Below, piece by piece: positions 38,968 through 52,190 of a stretch of 64,000 nt of DNA. The notes under the pieces are model-generated. The model ran no database searches. It was not told where the DNA came from and saw only the letters and a program-made list of their open reading frames with translations. The DNA is taken from assembly GCF_047663525.1 (NCBI RefSeq), contig NC_092616.1, positions 6,654,501 through 6,718,500 on the forward strand. The letters run 5' to 3'. This DNA comes from Anas platyrhynchos. Its lineage: Eukaryota > Chordata > Aves > Anseriformes > Anatidae. How positions within the stretch are numbered: the stretch's first letter is position 1; each line of letters opens with the position of its first letter. The position numbers were made by a program, and so were the translations under genes.

Positions 38968-41227
38968 GTTAGGGTTAGGGTTAGGGTTTTCGTTTAAGGT
39001 TAGGGTTCTTTAGGGTTAGGGCTAGGGTTATCGTTAGGGGGTTAGGGGTAGTATTAGGGGGGGTAGGGTTAGGGGTTAGGGTTAGGGGTAGTGTTAGGGT
39101 TTGGGGTTAGGGTTTGGGTTAGGGTTATGGTCAGGGCGTTAGGTTTAGGGTTAGGGTTAAGGTTAGCGTTAGGGTTAGGGATAGGGTTAGGCTTAGGGTT
39201 CATTAGGGTTAGGGTTAGGGCTTAGGGTTATGGTTAGGGGGTTAGGGTTCGGGTTCGGGGTTAGGGTTAGGTTTAGGGTTAGGGTTAGGCGGGTTAGGGT
39301 TAGGGTGAGGGTTCGGGTTAGGGCTCGGTTTAGGGTTAGGGATTTGGGTTAGGGTTAGGGCTAGGGTTATGGTTAGGGGGTTAGGGTTAGGGTTAGGGTT
39401 AGGGGGTTAGGTTTATGGTTAGGGGTTAGGGTTAGGGGTAGGGTTAGAGTTAGGGTTAGGTTTTGGGTTAGTGTTAGGGTTAGGGTTAGAGGGTGATGCT
39501 TAGGGTTAGGGGTAGGGTTAGGGTTAGGGTCAGGGTCAGAGTCAGAGTCAGGGTAAGCGTAGTGAGATCCTCTCCTGAGCCTATGTTATTTTCCAAAGAT
39601 TGATTCACGGTTTTAAGGTTTCAGGGGTAGGGCACTAGGGTTGGGTTTCAGGGTAAGTATTCTCAGGGTTTATGTTTAGGATTTTAAGTTGTTTAGGTTT
39701 GGATTTTTAACGGTTAGTATTTTAGGGATTTGGGGGTTAAGGTTTTAAGTTTTTCAGGGTTAGTGTGTTAGGGTTTTAGAGTTTATGGGTTGTAGTGTTG
39801 AAAGGTTTTTTAGGGTTAGGGTCTTAGGGTTTTCTTTTTGGTCAATTATTTAGGGTTAGGGTTTTAAAATTTTATTTTTATTTATTTATTGATTGATTTT
39901 TTCAGGTTAGGTTCTCCAGGGTTAAGGTTTTGAGTGTCCTAATTTTTTGGGTTAGGGTTTGGAGCATCTTAATTTTTTGCGTTAGGGTTTTGAGCATCTT
40001 AATATTTTGTGTTAGTGCTTTGAGCGTCTTATTTTTTTGGATTAGTGTTTGGAGCGTTTTTGGGTTTAGGTTTTTGGGTTTTTAGGTTTTAGTTTTTGGG
40101 TTTAGGTTTTGAGAGTCCTATTTTTTGGGCTTGGGATTTTTGGGCTTGGGATTGGGTCAGGGGGTCAGAGGTCAGGGGTCACAGGTCAGAGGTCAGAGGT
40201 CGGGGGTCAGGGGTCGGGGGTCAGGGGTCAGGAGTCAGTGGTCGGGGGTCAGAGGTCAGGGGTCAGGGGTCATAAGTCAGGGGGTCAGAGGTCCGGGGTA
40301 AGTGGTCAGAGGCCGGAGGTCAGGGGTCAGGGGTCAGAGGTCAGGGGTCAGGCGTCAGAGGTCAGGGGTCGGGGGGTCAGAGGTCAGGCGTCAGAGGTCA
40401 GGGGTCAAGGGTCAGGGGGTCAGAGGTCAGGGGTCAGAGGTCAGGGGTCAGATGTCGGGGGTCAGAGGTCAGGGGTCAGGGGTCAGGGGTCATAGGTCGG
40501 GGGTCAGAGATCAGGGGTCAGAGGGGGTCCATGAGGCTTGGGGGGACCCCAAGGGTGGGGGGGAACCAAAATGAGGGGGGAACCAAGTGTGCGGGGTTTT
40601 GTTTCCGGGGGGACCCATTTGTGGGGCGCACCGGGGGGGGGGAACCAAAATGAGGGGGGAACCAAGTGTGCGGGGTTTTGTTTCCGGGGGGACCCATTTG
40701 TGGGGCGCACCGGGGGGGGGGAACCAAAATGAGGGGGGAACCAAGTGTGCGGGGTTTTGTTTCCGGGGGGACCCATTTGTGGGGCGCACCGGGGGGGGGG
40801 AACCAAAATGAGGGGGGAACCAAGTGTGCGGGGTTTTGTTTCCGGGGGGACCCATTTGTGGGGCGCACCGGGGTGGGGGAACCAAAATGAGGGGGGAACC
40901 AAGTGTGCGGGGTTTTGTTTCCGGGGGGACCCATTTGTGGGGCGCACCGGGGGGGGGGAACCAAAATGAGGGGGGAACCAAGTGTGCGGGGTTTTGTTTC
41001 CGGGGGGACCCATTTGTGGGGCGCACCGGGGGGGGAACCAAAATGAGGGGGGAACCAAGTGTGCGGGGTTTTGTTTCCGGGGGGACCCATTTGTGGGGCG
41101 CACCGGGGGGGGAACCAAAATGAGGGGGGAACCAAGTGTGCATGGTTTTGTTTCCGGGGGGACCCAAGGGGGGGGGGGGAACCAAAATGAGGGGGGAACC
41201 AAGTGTGCGGGGTGCGGTTGCCAGGGG
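38968..41227 (+). repeat. Family-2 unit 1 (reference unit, 2260 bp)
   Basis: Parts in order: degenerate TTAGGG (38968-39557); LTR tail starting AGTGAGATCCTCTCCTGAGC (39560); AT-rich lines with ATTTATTTATTGATTGATTT (39870-39902); GAGCATCTTAAT repeats; AGGTCA-type heptamer tract (40154-40523); linker with GGGGTCCATGAGGCTTGGGG; and a 79-bp array (40555-41227) with seven full copies, one truncated copy and a partial copy. Confidence 0.95.
40154..40523 (+). repeat. 7-bp minisatellite of AGGTCA/GGGTCA half-sites
   Basis: About 50 heptamers of the form RGGTCAG, such as AGGTCAGAGGTCAGGGGTCA, with occasional inserted or altered bases. A 7-bp period places successive 6-bp half-sites one base apart, i.e. 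a DR1 arrangement, the preferred site of HNF4, COUP-TF, TR2/TR4 and RXR heterodimers. The same tract recurs in all eleven complete family-2 units. Open frames of 128 codons here (Gly/Gln/Arg/Ser/Val) reflect the stop-poor repeat. Confidence 0.9.
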
Positions 41228-43491
41228 GTTAGGGTTAGGGTTAGGGTTTTCGTTTAAGGTTAGGGTTCTTTAGGGTTAGGGCTAGGGTTATCGTTAGGGG
41301 GTTAGGGGTAGTATTAGGGGGGGTAGGGTTAGGGGTTAGGGTTAGGGGTAGTGTTAGGGTTTGGGGTTAGGGTTTGGGTTAGGGTTATGGTCAGGGCGTT
41401 AGGTTTAGGGTTAGGGTTAAGGTTAGCGTTAGGGTTAGGGATAGGGTTAGGCTTAGGGTTCATTAGGGTTAGGGTTAGGGCTTAGGGTTATGGTTAGGGG
41501 GTTAGGGTTCGGGTTCGGGGTTAGGGTTAGGTTTAGGGTTAGGGTTAGGCGGGTTAGGGTTAGGGTGAGGGTTCGGGTTAGGGCTCGGTTTAGGGTTAGG
41601 GATTTGGGTTAGGGTTAGGGCTAGGGTTATGGTTAGGGGGTTAGGGTTAGGGTTAGGGTTAGGGGGTTAGGTTTATGGTTAGGGGTTAGGGTTAGGGGTA
41701 GGGTTAGAGTTAGGGTTAGGTTTTGGGTTAGTGTTAGGGTTAGGGTTAGAGGGTGATGCTTAGGGTTAGGGGTAGGGTTAGGGTTAGGGTCAGGGTCAGA
41801 GTCAGAGTCAGGGTAAGCGTAGTGAGATCCTCTCCTGAGCCTATGTTATTTTCCAAAGATTGATTCACGGTTTTAAGGTTTCAGGGGTAGGGCACTAGGG
41901 TTGGGTTTCAGGGTAAGTATTCTCAGGGTTTATGTTTAGGATTTTAAGTTGTTTAGGTTTGGATTTTTAACGGTTAGTATTTTAGGGATTTGGGGGTTAA
42001 GGTTTTAAGTTTTTCAGGGTTAGTGTGTTAGGGTTTTAGAGTTTATGGGTTGTAGTGTTGAAAGGTTTTTTAGGGTTAGGGTCTTAGGGTTTTCTTTTTG
42101 GTCAATTATTTAGGGTTAGGGTTTTAAAATTTTATTTTTATTTATTTATTGATTGATTTTTTCAGGTTAGGTTCTCCAGGGTTAAGGTTTTGAGTGTCCT
42201 AATTTTTTGGGTTAGGGTTTGGAGCATCTTAATTTTTTGCGTTAGGGTTTTGAGCATCTTAATATTTTGTGTTAGTGCTTTGAGCGTCTTATTTTTTTGG
42301 ATTAGTGTTTGGAGCGTTTTTGGGTTTAGGTTTTTGGGTTTTTAGGTTTTAGTTTTTGGGTTTAGGTTTTGAGAGTCCTATTTTTTGGGCTTGGGATTTT
42401 TGGGCTTGGGATTGGGTCAGGGGGTCAGAGGTCAGGGGTCACAGGTCAGAGGTCAGAGGTCGGGGGTCAGGGGTCGGGGGTCAGGGGTCAGGAGTCAGTG
42501 GTCGGGGGTCAGAGGTCAGGGGTCAGGGGTCATAAGTCAGGGGGTCAGAGGTCCGGGGTAAGTGGTCAGAGGCCGGAGGTCAGGGGTCAGGGGTCAGAGG
42601 TCAGGGGTCAGGCGTCAGAGGTCAGGGGTCGGGGGGTCAGAGGTCAGGCGTCAGAGGTCAGGGGTCAAGGGTCAGGGGGTCAGAGGTCAGGGGTCAGAGG
42701 TCAGGGGTCAGATGTCGGGGGTCAGAGGTCAGGGGTCAGGGGTCAGGGTTCATAGGTCGGGGGTCAGAGATCAGGGGTCAGAGGGGGTCCATGAGGCTTG
42801 GGGGGACCCCAAGGGTGGGGGGGAACCAAAATGAGGGGGGAACCAAGTGTGCGGGGTTTTGTTTCCGGGGGGACCCATTTGTGGGGCGCACCGGGGGGGG
42901 GGAACCAAAATGAGGGGGGAACCAAGTGTGCGGGGTTTTGTTTCCGGGGGGACCCATTTGTGGGGCGCACCGGGGGGGGGGGGAACCAAAATGAGGGGGG
43001 AACCAAGTGTGCGGGGTTTTGTTTCCGGGGGGACCCATTTGTGGGGCGCACCGGGGGGGGGAACCAAAATGAGGGGGGAACCAAGTGTGCGGGGTTTTGT
43101 TTCCGGGGGGACCTATTTGTGGGGCGCACGGGGGGGGGGGGGAACCAAAATGAGGGGGGAACCAAGTGTGCGGGGTTTTGTTTCCGGGGGGACCCATTTG
43201 TGGGGCGCACCGGGGGGGGGGAACCAAAATGAGGGGGGAACCAAGTGTGCGGGGTTTTGTTTCCGGGGGGACCCATTTGTGGGGCGCACCGGGGGGGGGA
43301 ACCAAAATGAGGGGGGAACCAAGTGTGCGGGGTTTTGTTTCCGGGGGGACCCATTTGTGGGGCGCACCGGGGGGGGAACCAAAATGAGGGGGGAACCAAG
43401 TGTGCGGGGTTTTGTTTCCGGGGGGACCCAAGGGGGGGGGGGGAACCAAAATGAGGGGGGAACCAAGTGTGCGGGGTGCGGTTGCCAGGGG
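41228..43491 (+). repeat. Family-2 unit 2
   Basis: Same order as unit 1. Heptamer tract 42414-42783, array 42817-43490. One array copy has ACCTATTTG and GCGCACGGGG near 43111-43132. Confidence 0.95.
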
Positions 43492-45752
43492 GTTAGGGTT
43501 AGGGTTAGGGTTTTCGTTTAAGGTTAGGGTTCTTTAGGGTTAGGGCTAGGGTTATCGTTAGGGGGTTAGGGGTAGTATTAGGGGGGGTAGGGTTAGGGGT
43601 TAGGGTTAGGGGTAGTGTTAGGGTTTGGGGTTAGGGTTTGGGTTAGGGTTATGGTCAGGGCGTTAGGTTTAGGGTTAGGGTTAAGGTTAGCGTTAGGGTT
43701 AGGGATAGGGTTAGGCTTAGGGTTCATTAGGGTTAGGGTTAGGGCTTAGGGTTATGGTTAGGGGGTTAGGGTTCGGGTTCGGGGTTAGGGTTAGGTTTAG
43801 GGTTAGGGTTAGGCGGGTTAGGGTTAGGGTGAGGGTTCGGGTTAGGGCTCGGTTTAGGGTTAGGGATTTGGGTTAGGGTTAGGGCTAGGGTTATGGTTAG
43901 GGGGTTAGGGTTAGGGTTAGGGTTAGGGGGTTAGGTTTATGGTTAGGGGTTAGGGTTAGGGGTAGGGTTAGAGTTAGGGTTAGGTTTTGGGTTAGTGTTA
44001 GGGTTAGGGTTAGAGGGTGATGCTTAGGGTTAGGGGTAGGGTTAGGGTTAGGGTCAGGGTCAGAGTCAGAGTCAGGGTAAGCGTAGTGAGATCCTCTCCT
44101 GAGCCTATGTTATTTTCCAAAGATTGATTCACGGTTTTAAGGTTTCAGGGGTAGGGCACTAGGGTTGGGTTTCAGGGTAAGTATTCTCAGGGTTTATGTT
44201 TAGGATTTTAAGTTGTTTAGGTTTGGATTTTTAACGGTTAGTATTTTAGGGATTTGGGGGTTAAGGTTTTAAGTTTTTCAGGGTTAGTGTGTTAGGGTTT
44301 TAGAGTTTATGGGTTGTAGTGTTGAAAGGTTTTTTAGGGTTAGGGTCTTAGGGTTTTCTTTTTGGTCAATTATTTAGGGTTAGGGTTTTAAAATTTTATT
44401 TTTATTTATTTATTGATTGATTTTTTCAGGTTAGGTTCTCCAGGGTTAAGGTTTTGAGTGTCCTAATTTTTTGGGTTAGGGTTTGGAGCATCTTAATTTT
44501 TTGCGTTAGGGTTTTGAGCATCTTAATATTTTGTGTTAGTGCTTTGAGCGTCTTATTTTTTTGGATTAGTGTTTGGAGCGTTTTTGGGTTTAGGTTTTTG
44601 GGTTTTTAGGTTTTAGTTTTTGGGTTTAGGTTTTGAGAGTCCTATTTTTTGGGCTTGGGATTTTTGGGCTTGGGATTGGGTCAGGGGGTCAGAGGTCAGG
44701 GGTCACAGGTCAGAGGTCAGAGGTCGGGGGTCAGGGGTCGGGGGTCAGGGGTCAGGAGTCAGTGGTCGGGGGTCAGAGGTCAGGGGTCAGGGGTCATAAG
44801 TCAGGGGGTCAGAGGTCCGGGGTAAGTGGTCAGAGGCCGGAGGTCAGGGGTCAGGGGTCAGAGGTCAGGGGTCAGGCGTCAGAGGTCAGGGGTCGGGGGG
44901 TCAGAGGTCAGGCGTCAGAGGTCAGGGGTCAAGGGTCAGGGGGTCAGAGGTCAGGGGTCAGAGGTCAGGGGTCAGATGTCGGGGGTCAGAGGTCAGGGCT
45001 CAGGGGTCAGGGGTCATAGGTCGGGGGTCAGAGATCAGGGGTCAGAGGGGGTCCATGAGGCTTGGGGGGACCCCAAGGGTGGGGGGGAACCAAAATGAGG
45101 GGGGAACCAAGTGTGCGGGGTTTTGTTTCCGGGGGGACCCATTTGTGGGGCGCACCGGGGGGGGGGAACCAAAATGAGGGGGGAACCAAGTGTGCGGGGT
45201 TTTGTTTCCGGGGGGACCCATTTGTGGGGCGCACCGGGGGGGGGAACCAAAATGAGGGGGGAACCAAGTGTGCGGGGTTTTGTTTCCGGGGGGACCCATT
45301 TGTGGGGCGCACCGGGGGGGGGAACCAAAATGAGGGGGGAACCAAGTGTGCGGGGTTTTGTTTCCGGGGGGACCCATTTGTGGGGCGCACCGGGGGGGGG
45401 GAACCAAAATGAGGGGGGAACCAAGTGTGCGGGGTTTTGTTTCCGGGGGGACCCATTTGTGGGGCGCACCGGGGGGGGGGGGAACCAAAATGAGGGGGGA
45501 ACCAAGTGTGCGGGGTTTTGTTTCCGGGGGGACCCATTTGTGGGGCGCACCGGGGGGGGAACCAAAATGAGGGGGGAACCAAGTGTGCGGGGTTTTGTTT
45601 CCGGGGGGACCCATTTGTGGGGCGCACCGGGGGGGGGAACCAAAATGAGGGGGGAACCAAGTGTGCGGGGTTTTGTTTCCGGGGGGACCCAAGGGGGGGG
45701 GGGGAACCAAAATGAGGGGGGAACCAAGTGTGCGGGGTGCGGTTGCCAGGGG
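43492..45752 (+). repeat. Family-2 unit 3
   Basis: Heptamer tract 44678-45046, array 45081-45751. Differs from unit 1 by very few bases (for example CAGGGCTCAGG near 44995). Confidence 0.95.
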
Positions 45753-47747
45753 GTTAGGGTTAGGGTTAGGGTTTTCGTTTAAGGTTAGGGTTCTTTAGGG
45801 TTAGGGCTAGGGTTATCGTTAGGGGGTTAGGGGTAGTATTAGGGGGGGTAGGGTTAGGGGTTAGGGTTAGGGGTAGTGTTAGGGTTTGGGGTTAGGGTTT
45901 GGGTTAGGGTTATGGTCAGGGCGTTAGGTTTAGGGTTAGGGTTAAGGTTAGCGTTAGGGTTAGGGATAGGGTTAGGCTTAGGGTTCATTAGGGTTAGGGT
46001 TAGGGCTTAGGGTTATGGTTAGGGGGTTAGGGTTCGGGTTCGGGGTTAGGGTTAGGTTTAGGGTTAGGGTTAGGCGGGTTAGGGTTAGGGTGAGGGTTCG
46101 GGTTAGGGCTCGGTTTAGGGTTAGGGATTTGGGTTAGGGTTAGGGCTAGGGTTGTGGTTAGGGGGTTAGGGTTAGGGTTAGGGTTAGGGGGTTAGGTTTA
46201 TGGTTAGGGGTTAGGGTTAGGGGTAGGGTTAGAGTTAGGGTTAGGTTTTGGGTTAGTGTTAGGGTTAGGGTTAGAGGGTGATGCTTAGGGTTAGGGGTAG
46301 GGTTAGGGTTAGGGTCAGGGTCAGAGTCAGAGTCAGGGTAAGCGTAGTGAGATCCTCTCCTGAGCCTATGTTATTTTCCAAAAATTAATTCACGGTTTTA
46401 AGGTTTCAGGGGTAGGGCACTAGGGTTGGGTTTCAGGGTAAGTATTCTCAGGGTTTATGTTTAGGATTTTAAGTTGTTTAGGTTTGGATTTTTAACGGTT
46501 AGTATTTTAGGGATTTGGGGGTTAAGGTTTTAAGTTTTTCAGGGTTAGTGTGTTAGGGTTTTAGAGTTTATGGGTTGTAGTGTTGAAAGGTTTTTTAGGG
46601 TTAGGGTCTTAGGGTTTTCTTTTTGGTCAATTATTTAGGGTTAGGGTTTTAAAATTTTATTTTTATTTATTTATTGATTGATTTTTTCAGGTTAGGTTCT
46701 CCAGGGTTAAGGTTTTGAGTGTCCTAATTTTTTGGGTTAGGGTTTGGAGCATCTTAATATTTTGTGTTAGTGCTTTGAGCGTCTTATTTTTTTGGATTAG
46801 TGTTTGGAGCGTTTTTGGGTTTAGGTTTTTGGGTTTTTAGGTTTTAGTTTTTGGGTTTAGGTTTTGAGAGTCCTATTTTTTGGGCTTGGGATTTTTGGGC
46901 TTGGGATTGGGTCAGGGGGTCAGAGGTCAGGGGTCACAGGTCAGAGGTCAGAGGTCGGGGGTCAGGGGTCGGGGGTTAGGGGTCAGGAGTCAGTGGTCGG
47001 GGGTCAGAGGTCAGGGGTCAGGGGTCATAAGTCAGGGGGTCAGAGGTCCGGGGTAAGTGGTCAGAGGCCGGAGGTCAGGGGTCAGGGGTCAGAGGTCAGG
47101 GGTCAGGCGTCAGAGGTCAGGGGTCGGGGGGTCAGAGGTCAGGCGTCAGAGGTCAGGGGTCAAGGGTCAGGGGGTCAGAGGTCAGGGGTCAGAGGTCAGG
47201 GGTCAGATGTCGGGGGTCAGAGGTCAGGGGTCAGGGGTCAGGGGTCATAGGTCGGGGGTCAGAGATCAGGGGTCAGAGGGGGTCCATGAGGCTTGGGGGG
47301 ACCCCAAGGGTGGGGGGGAACCAAAATGAGGGGGGAACCAAGTGTGCGGGGTTTTGTTTCCGGGGGGACCCATTTGTGGGGCGCACCGGGGGGGGGGAAC
47401 CAAAATGAGGGGGGAACCAAGTGTGCGGGGTTTTGTTTCCGGGGGGACCCATTTGTGGGGCGCACCGGGGGGGGGGAACCAAAATGAGGGGGGAACCAAG
47501 TGTGCGGGGTTTTGTTTCCGGGGGGACCCATTTGTGGGGCGCACCGGGGGGGGGGAACCAAAATGAGGGGGGAACCAAGTGTGCGGGGTTTTGTTTCCGG
47601 GGGGACCCATTTGTGGGGCGCACCGGGGGGGGGAACCAAAATGAGGGGGGAACCAAGTGTGCGGGGTTTTGTTTCCGGGGGGACCCAAGGGGGGGGGGGA
47701 ACCAAAATGAGGGGGGAACCAAGTGTGCGGGGTGCGGTTGCCAGGGG
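45753..47747 (+). repeat. Family-2 unit 4, shortened
   Basis: 1995 bp. It lacks about three 79-bp copies and about 30 bp between two GAGCATCTTAAT repeats near 46750. Heptamer tract 46909-47277, array 47312-47746. It shares GGGGGTTAGGGG in the heptamer tract with unit 5. Confidence 0.95.
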
Positions 47748-49930
47748 GTTAGGGTTAGGGTTAGGGTTTTCGTTTAAGGTTAGGGTTCTTTAGGGTTAGG
47801 GCTAGGGTTATCGTTAGGGGGTTAGGGGTAGTATTAGGGGGGGTAGGGTTAGGGGTTAGGGTTAGGGGTAGTGTTAGGGTTTGGGGTTAGGGTTTGGGTT
47901 AGGGTTATGGTCAGGGCGTTAGGTTTAGGGTTAGGGTTAAGGTTAGCGTTAGGGTTAGGGATAGAGTTAGGCTTAGGGTTCATTAGGGTTAGGGTTAGGG
48001 CTTAGGGTTATGGTTAGGGGGTTAGGGTTCGGGTTCGGGGTTAGGGTTAGGTTTAGGGTTAGGGTTAGGCGGGTTAGGGTTAGGGTGAGGGTTCGGGTTA
48101 GGGCTCGGTTTAGGGTTAGGGATTTGGGTTAGGGTTAGGGCTAGGGTTATGGTTAGGGGGTTAGGGTTAGGGTTAGGGTTAGGGGGTTAGGTTTATGGTT
48201 AGGGGTTAGGGTTAGGGGTAGGGTTAGAGTTAGGGTTAGGTTTTGGGTTAGTGTTAGGGTTAGGGTTAGAGGGTGATGCTTAGGGTTAGGGGTAGGGTTA
48301 GGGTTAGGGTCAGGGTCAGAGTCAGAGTCAGGGTAAGCGTAGTGAGATCCTCTCCTGAGCCTATGTTATTTTCCAAAAATTGATTCACGGTTTTAAGGTT
48401 TCAGGGGTAGGGCACTAGGGTTGGGTTTCAGGGTAAGTATTCTCAGGGTTTATGTTTAGGATTTTAAGTTGTTTAGGTTTGGATTTTTAACGGTTAGTAT
48501 TTTAGGGATTTGGGGGTTAAGGTTTTAAGTTTTTCAGGGTTAGTGTGTTAGGGTTTTAGAGTTTATGGGTTGTAGTGTTGAAAGGTTTTTTAGGGTTAGG
48601 GTCTTAGGGTTTTCTTTTTGGTCAATTATTTAGGGTTAGGGTTTTAAAATTTTATTTTTATTTATTTATTGATTGATTTTTTCAGGTTAGGTTCTCCAGG
48701 GTTAAGGTTTTGAGTGTCCTAATTTTTTGGGTTAGGGTTTGGAGCATCTTAATTTTTTGCGTTAGGGTTTTGAGCATCTTAATATTTTGTGTTAGTGCTT
48801 TGAGCGTCTTATTTTTTTGGATTAGTGTTTGGAGCGTTTTTGGGTTTAGGTTTTTGGGTTTTTAGGTTTTAGTTTTTGGGTTTAGGTTTTGAGAGTCCTA
48901 TTTTTTGGGCTTGGGATTTTTGGGCTTGGGATTGGGTCAGGGGGTCAGAGGTCAGGGGTCACAGGTCAGAGGTCAGAGGTCGGGGGTCAGGGGTCGGGGG
49001 TTAGGGGTCAGGAGTCAGTGGTCGGGGGTCAGAGGTCAGGGGTCAGGGGTCATAAGTCAGGGGGTCAGAGGTCCGGGGTAAGTGGTCAGAGGCCGGAGGT
49101 CAGGGGTCAGGGGTCAGAGGTCAGGGGTCAGGCGTCAGAGGTCAGGGGTCGGGGGGTCAGAGGTCAGGCGTCAGAGGTCAGGGGTCAAGGGTCAGGGGGT
49201 CAGAGGTCAGGGGTCAGAGGTCAGGGGTCAGATGTCGGGGGTCAGAGGTCAGGGGTCAGGGGTCAGGGGTCATAGGTCGGGGGTCAGAGATCAGGGGTCA
49301 GAGGGGGTCCATGAGGCTTGGGGGGACCCCAAGGGTGGGGGGGAACCAAAATGAGGGGGGAACCAAGTGTGCGGGGTTTTGTTTCCGGGGGGACCCATTT
49401 GTGGGGCGCACCGGGGGGGGGGGGAACCAAAATGAGGGGGGAACCAAGTGTGCGGGGTTTTGTTTCCGGGGGGACCCATTTGTGGGGCGCACCGGGGGGG
49501 GGGGAACCAAAATGAGGGGGGAACCAAGTGTGCGGGGTTTTGTTTCCGGGGGGACCCATTTGTGGGGCGCACCGGGGGGGGGGAACCAAAATGAGGGGGG
49601 AACCAAGTGTGCGGGGTTTTGTTTCCGGGGGGACCCATTTGTGGGGCGCACCGGGGGGGGGGAACCAAAATGAGGGGGGAACCAAGTGTGCGGGGTTTTG
49701 TTTCCGGGGGGACCCATTTGTGGGGCGCACCGGGGGGGGAACCAAAATGAGGGGGGAACCAAGTGTGCGGGGTTTTGTTTCCGGGGGGACCCATTTGTGG
49801 GGCGCACCGGGGGGGGAACCAAAATGAGGGGGGAACCAAGTGTGCGGGGTTTTGTTTCCGGGGGGACCCAAGGGGGGGGGGGAACCAAAATGAGGGGGGA
49901 ACCAAGTGTGCGGGGTGCGGTTGCCAGGGG
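47748..49930 (+). repeat. Family-2 unit 5
   Basis: 2183 bp, one 79-bp copy fewer than unit 1. Heptamer tract 48934-49303, array 49337-49928. It shares the GGGGGTTAGGGG variant with unit 4. Confidence 0.95.
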
Positions 49931-52190
49931 GTTAGGGTTAGGGTTAGGGTTTTCGTTTAAGGTTAGGGTTCTTTAGGGTTAGGGCTAGGGTTATCGTTAG
50001 GGGGTTAGGGGTAGTATTAGGGGGGGTAGGGTTAGGGGTTAGGGTTAGGGGTAGTGTTAGGGTTTGGGGTTAGGGTTTGGGTTAGGGTTATGGTCAGGGC
50101 GTTAGGTTTAGGGTTAGGGTTAAGGTTAGCGTTAGGGTTAGGGATAGGGTTAGGCTTAGGGTTCATTAGGGTTAGGGTTAGGGCTTAGGGTTATGGTTAG
50201 GGGGTTAGGGTTCGGGTTCGGGGTTAGGGTTAGGTTTAGGGTTAGGGTTAGGCGGGTTAGGGTTAGGGTGAGGGTTCGGGTTAGGGCTCGGTTTAGGGTT
50301 AGGGATTTGGGTTAGGGTTAGGGCTAGGGTTATGGTTAGGGGGTTAGGGTTAGGGTTAGGGTTAGGGGGTTAGGTTTATGGTTAGGGGTTAGGGTTAGGG
50401 GTAGGGTTAGAGTTAGGGTTAGGTTTTGGGTTAGTGTTAGGGTTAGGGTTAGAGGGTGATGCTTAGGGTTAGGGGTAGGGTTAGGGTTAGGGTCAGGGTC
50501 AGAGTCAGAGTCAGGGTAAGCGTAGTGAGATCCTCTCCTGAGCCTATGTTATTTTCCAAAGATTGATTCACGGTTTTAAGGTTTCAGGGGTAGGGCACTA
50601 GGGTTGGGTTTCAGGGTAAGTATTCTCAGGGTTTATGTTTAGGATTTTAAGTTGTTTAGGTTTGGATTTTTAACGGTTAGTATTTTAGGGATTTGGGGGT
50701 TAAGGTTTTAAGTTTTTCAGGGTTAGTGTGTTAGGGTTTTAGAGTTTATGGGTTGTAGTGTTGAAAGGTTTTTTAGGGTTAGGGTCTTAGGGTTTTCTTT
50801 TTGGTCAATTATTTAGGGTTAGGGTTTTAAAATTTTATTTTTATTTATTTATTGATTGATTTTTTCAGGTTAGGTTCTCCAGGGTTAAGGTTTTGAGTGT
50901 CCTAATTTTTTGGGTTAGGGTTTGGATCATCTTAATTTTTTGCGTTAGGGTTTTGAGCATCTTAATATTTTGTGTTAGTGCTTTGAGCGTCTTATTTTTT
51001 TGGATTAGTGTTTGGAGCGTTTTTGGGTTTAGGTTTTTGGGTTTTTAGGTTTTAGTTTTTGGGTTTAGGTTTTGAGAGTCCTATTTTTTGGGCTTGGGAT
51101 TTTTGGGCTTGGGATTGGGTCAGGGGGTCAGAGGTCAGGGGTCACAGGTCAGAGGTCAGAGGTCGGGGGTCAGGGGTCGGGGGTCAGGGGTCAGGAGTCA
51201 GTGGTCGGGGGTCAGAGGTCAGGGGTCAGGGGTCATAAGTCAGGGGGTCAGAGGTCCGGGGTAAGTGGTCAGAGGCCGGAGGTCAGGGGTCAGGGGTCAG
51301 AGGTCAGGGGTCAGGCGTCAGAGGTCAGGGGTCGGGGGGTCAGAGGTCAGGCGTCAGAGGTCAGGGGTCAAGGGTCAGGGGGTCAGAGGTCAGGGGTCAG
51401 AGGTCAGGGGTCAGATGTCGGGGGTCAGAGGTCAGGGGTCAGGGGTCAGGGGTCATAGGTCGGGGGTCAGAGATCAGGGGTCAGAGGGGGTCCATGAGGC
51501 TTGGGGGGACCCCAAGGGTGGGGGGGAACCAAAATGAGGGGGGAACCAAGTGTGCGGGGTTTTGTTTCCGGGGGGACCCATTTGTGGGGCGCACCGGGGG
51601 GGGGGAACCAAAATGAGGGGGGAACCAAGTGTGCGGGGTTTTGTTTCCGGGGGGACCCATTTGTGGGGCGCACCGGGGGGGGGGGAACCAAAATGAGGGG
51701 GGAACCAAGTGTGCGGGGTTTTGTTTCCGGGGGGACCCATTTGTGGGGCGCACCGGGGGGGGGAACCAAAATGAGGGGGGAACCAAGTGTGCGGGGTTTT
51801 GTTTCCGGGGGGACCCATTTGTGGGGCGCACGGGGGGGGGGAACCAAAATGAGGGGGGAACCAAGTGTGCGGGGTTTTGTTTCCGGGGGGACCCATTTGT
51901 GGGGCGCACCGGGGGGGGGGAACCAAAATGAGGGGGGAACCAAGTGTGCGGGGTTTTGTTTCCGGGGGGACCCATTTGTGGGGCGCACCGGGGGGGGAAC
52001 CAAAATGAGGGGGGAACCAAGTGTGCGGGGTTTTGTTTCCGGGGGGACCCATTTGTGGGGCGCACCGGGGGGGGAACCAAAATGAGGGGGGAACCAAGTG
52101 TGCGGGGTTTTGTTTCCGGGGGGACCCAAGGGGGGGGGGGGGAACCAAAATGAGGGGGGAACCAAGTGTGCGGGGTGCGGTTGCCAGGGG
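49931..52190 (+). repeat. Family-2 unit 6
   Basis: Heptamer tract 51117-51486, array 51520-52187. A private change GGATCATC occurs near 50925. One array copy has GCGCACGGGG (51826-51836). Confidence 0.95.

Noticed and set aside
40109-40495. 128-codon frame recurring in all family-2 units
   Set aside because: It is the translation of the GGTCAGG heptamer tract (Gly/Gln/Arg/Ser/Val). The recurrence reflects the repeat, not selection on a protein.
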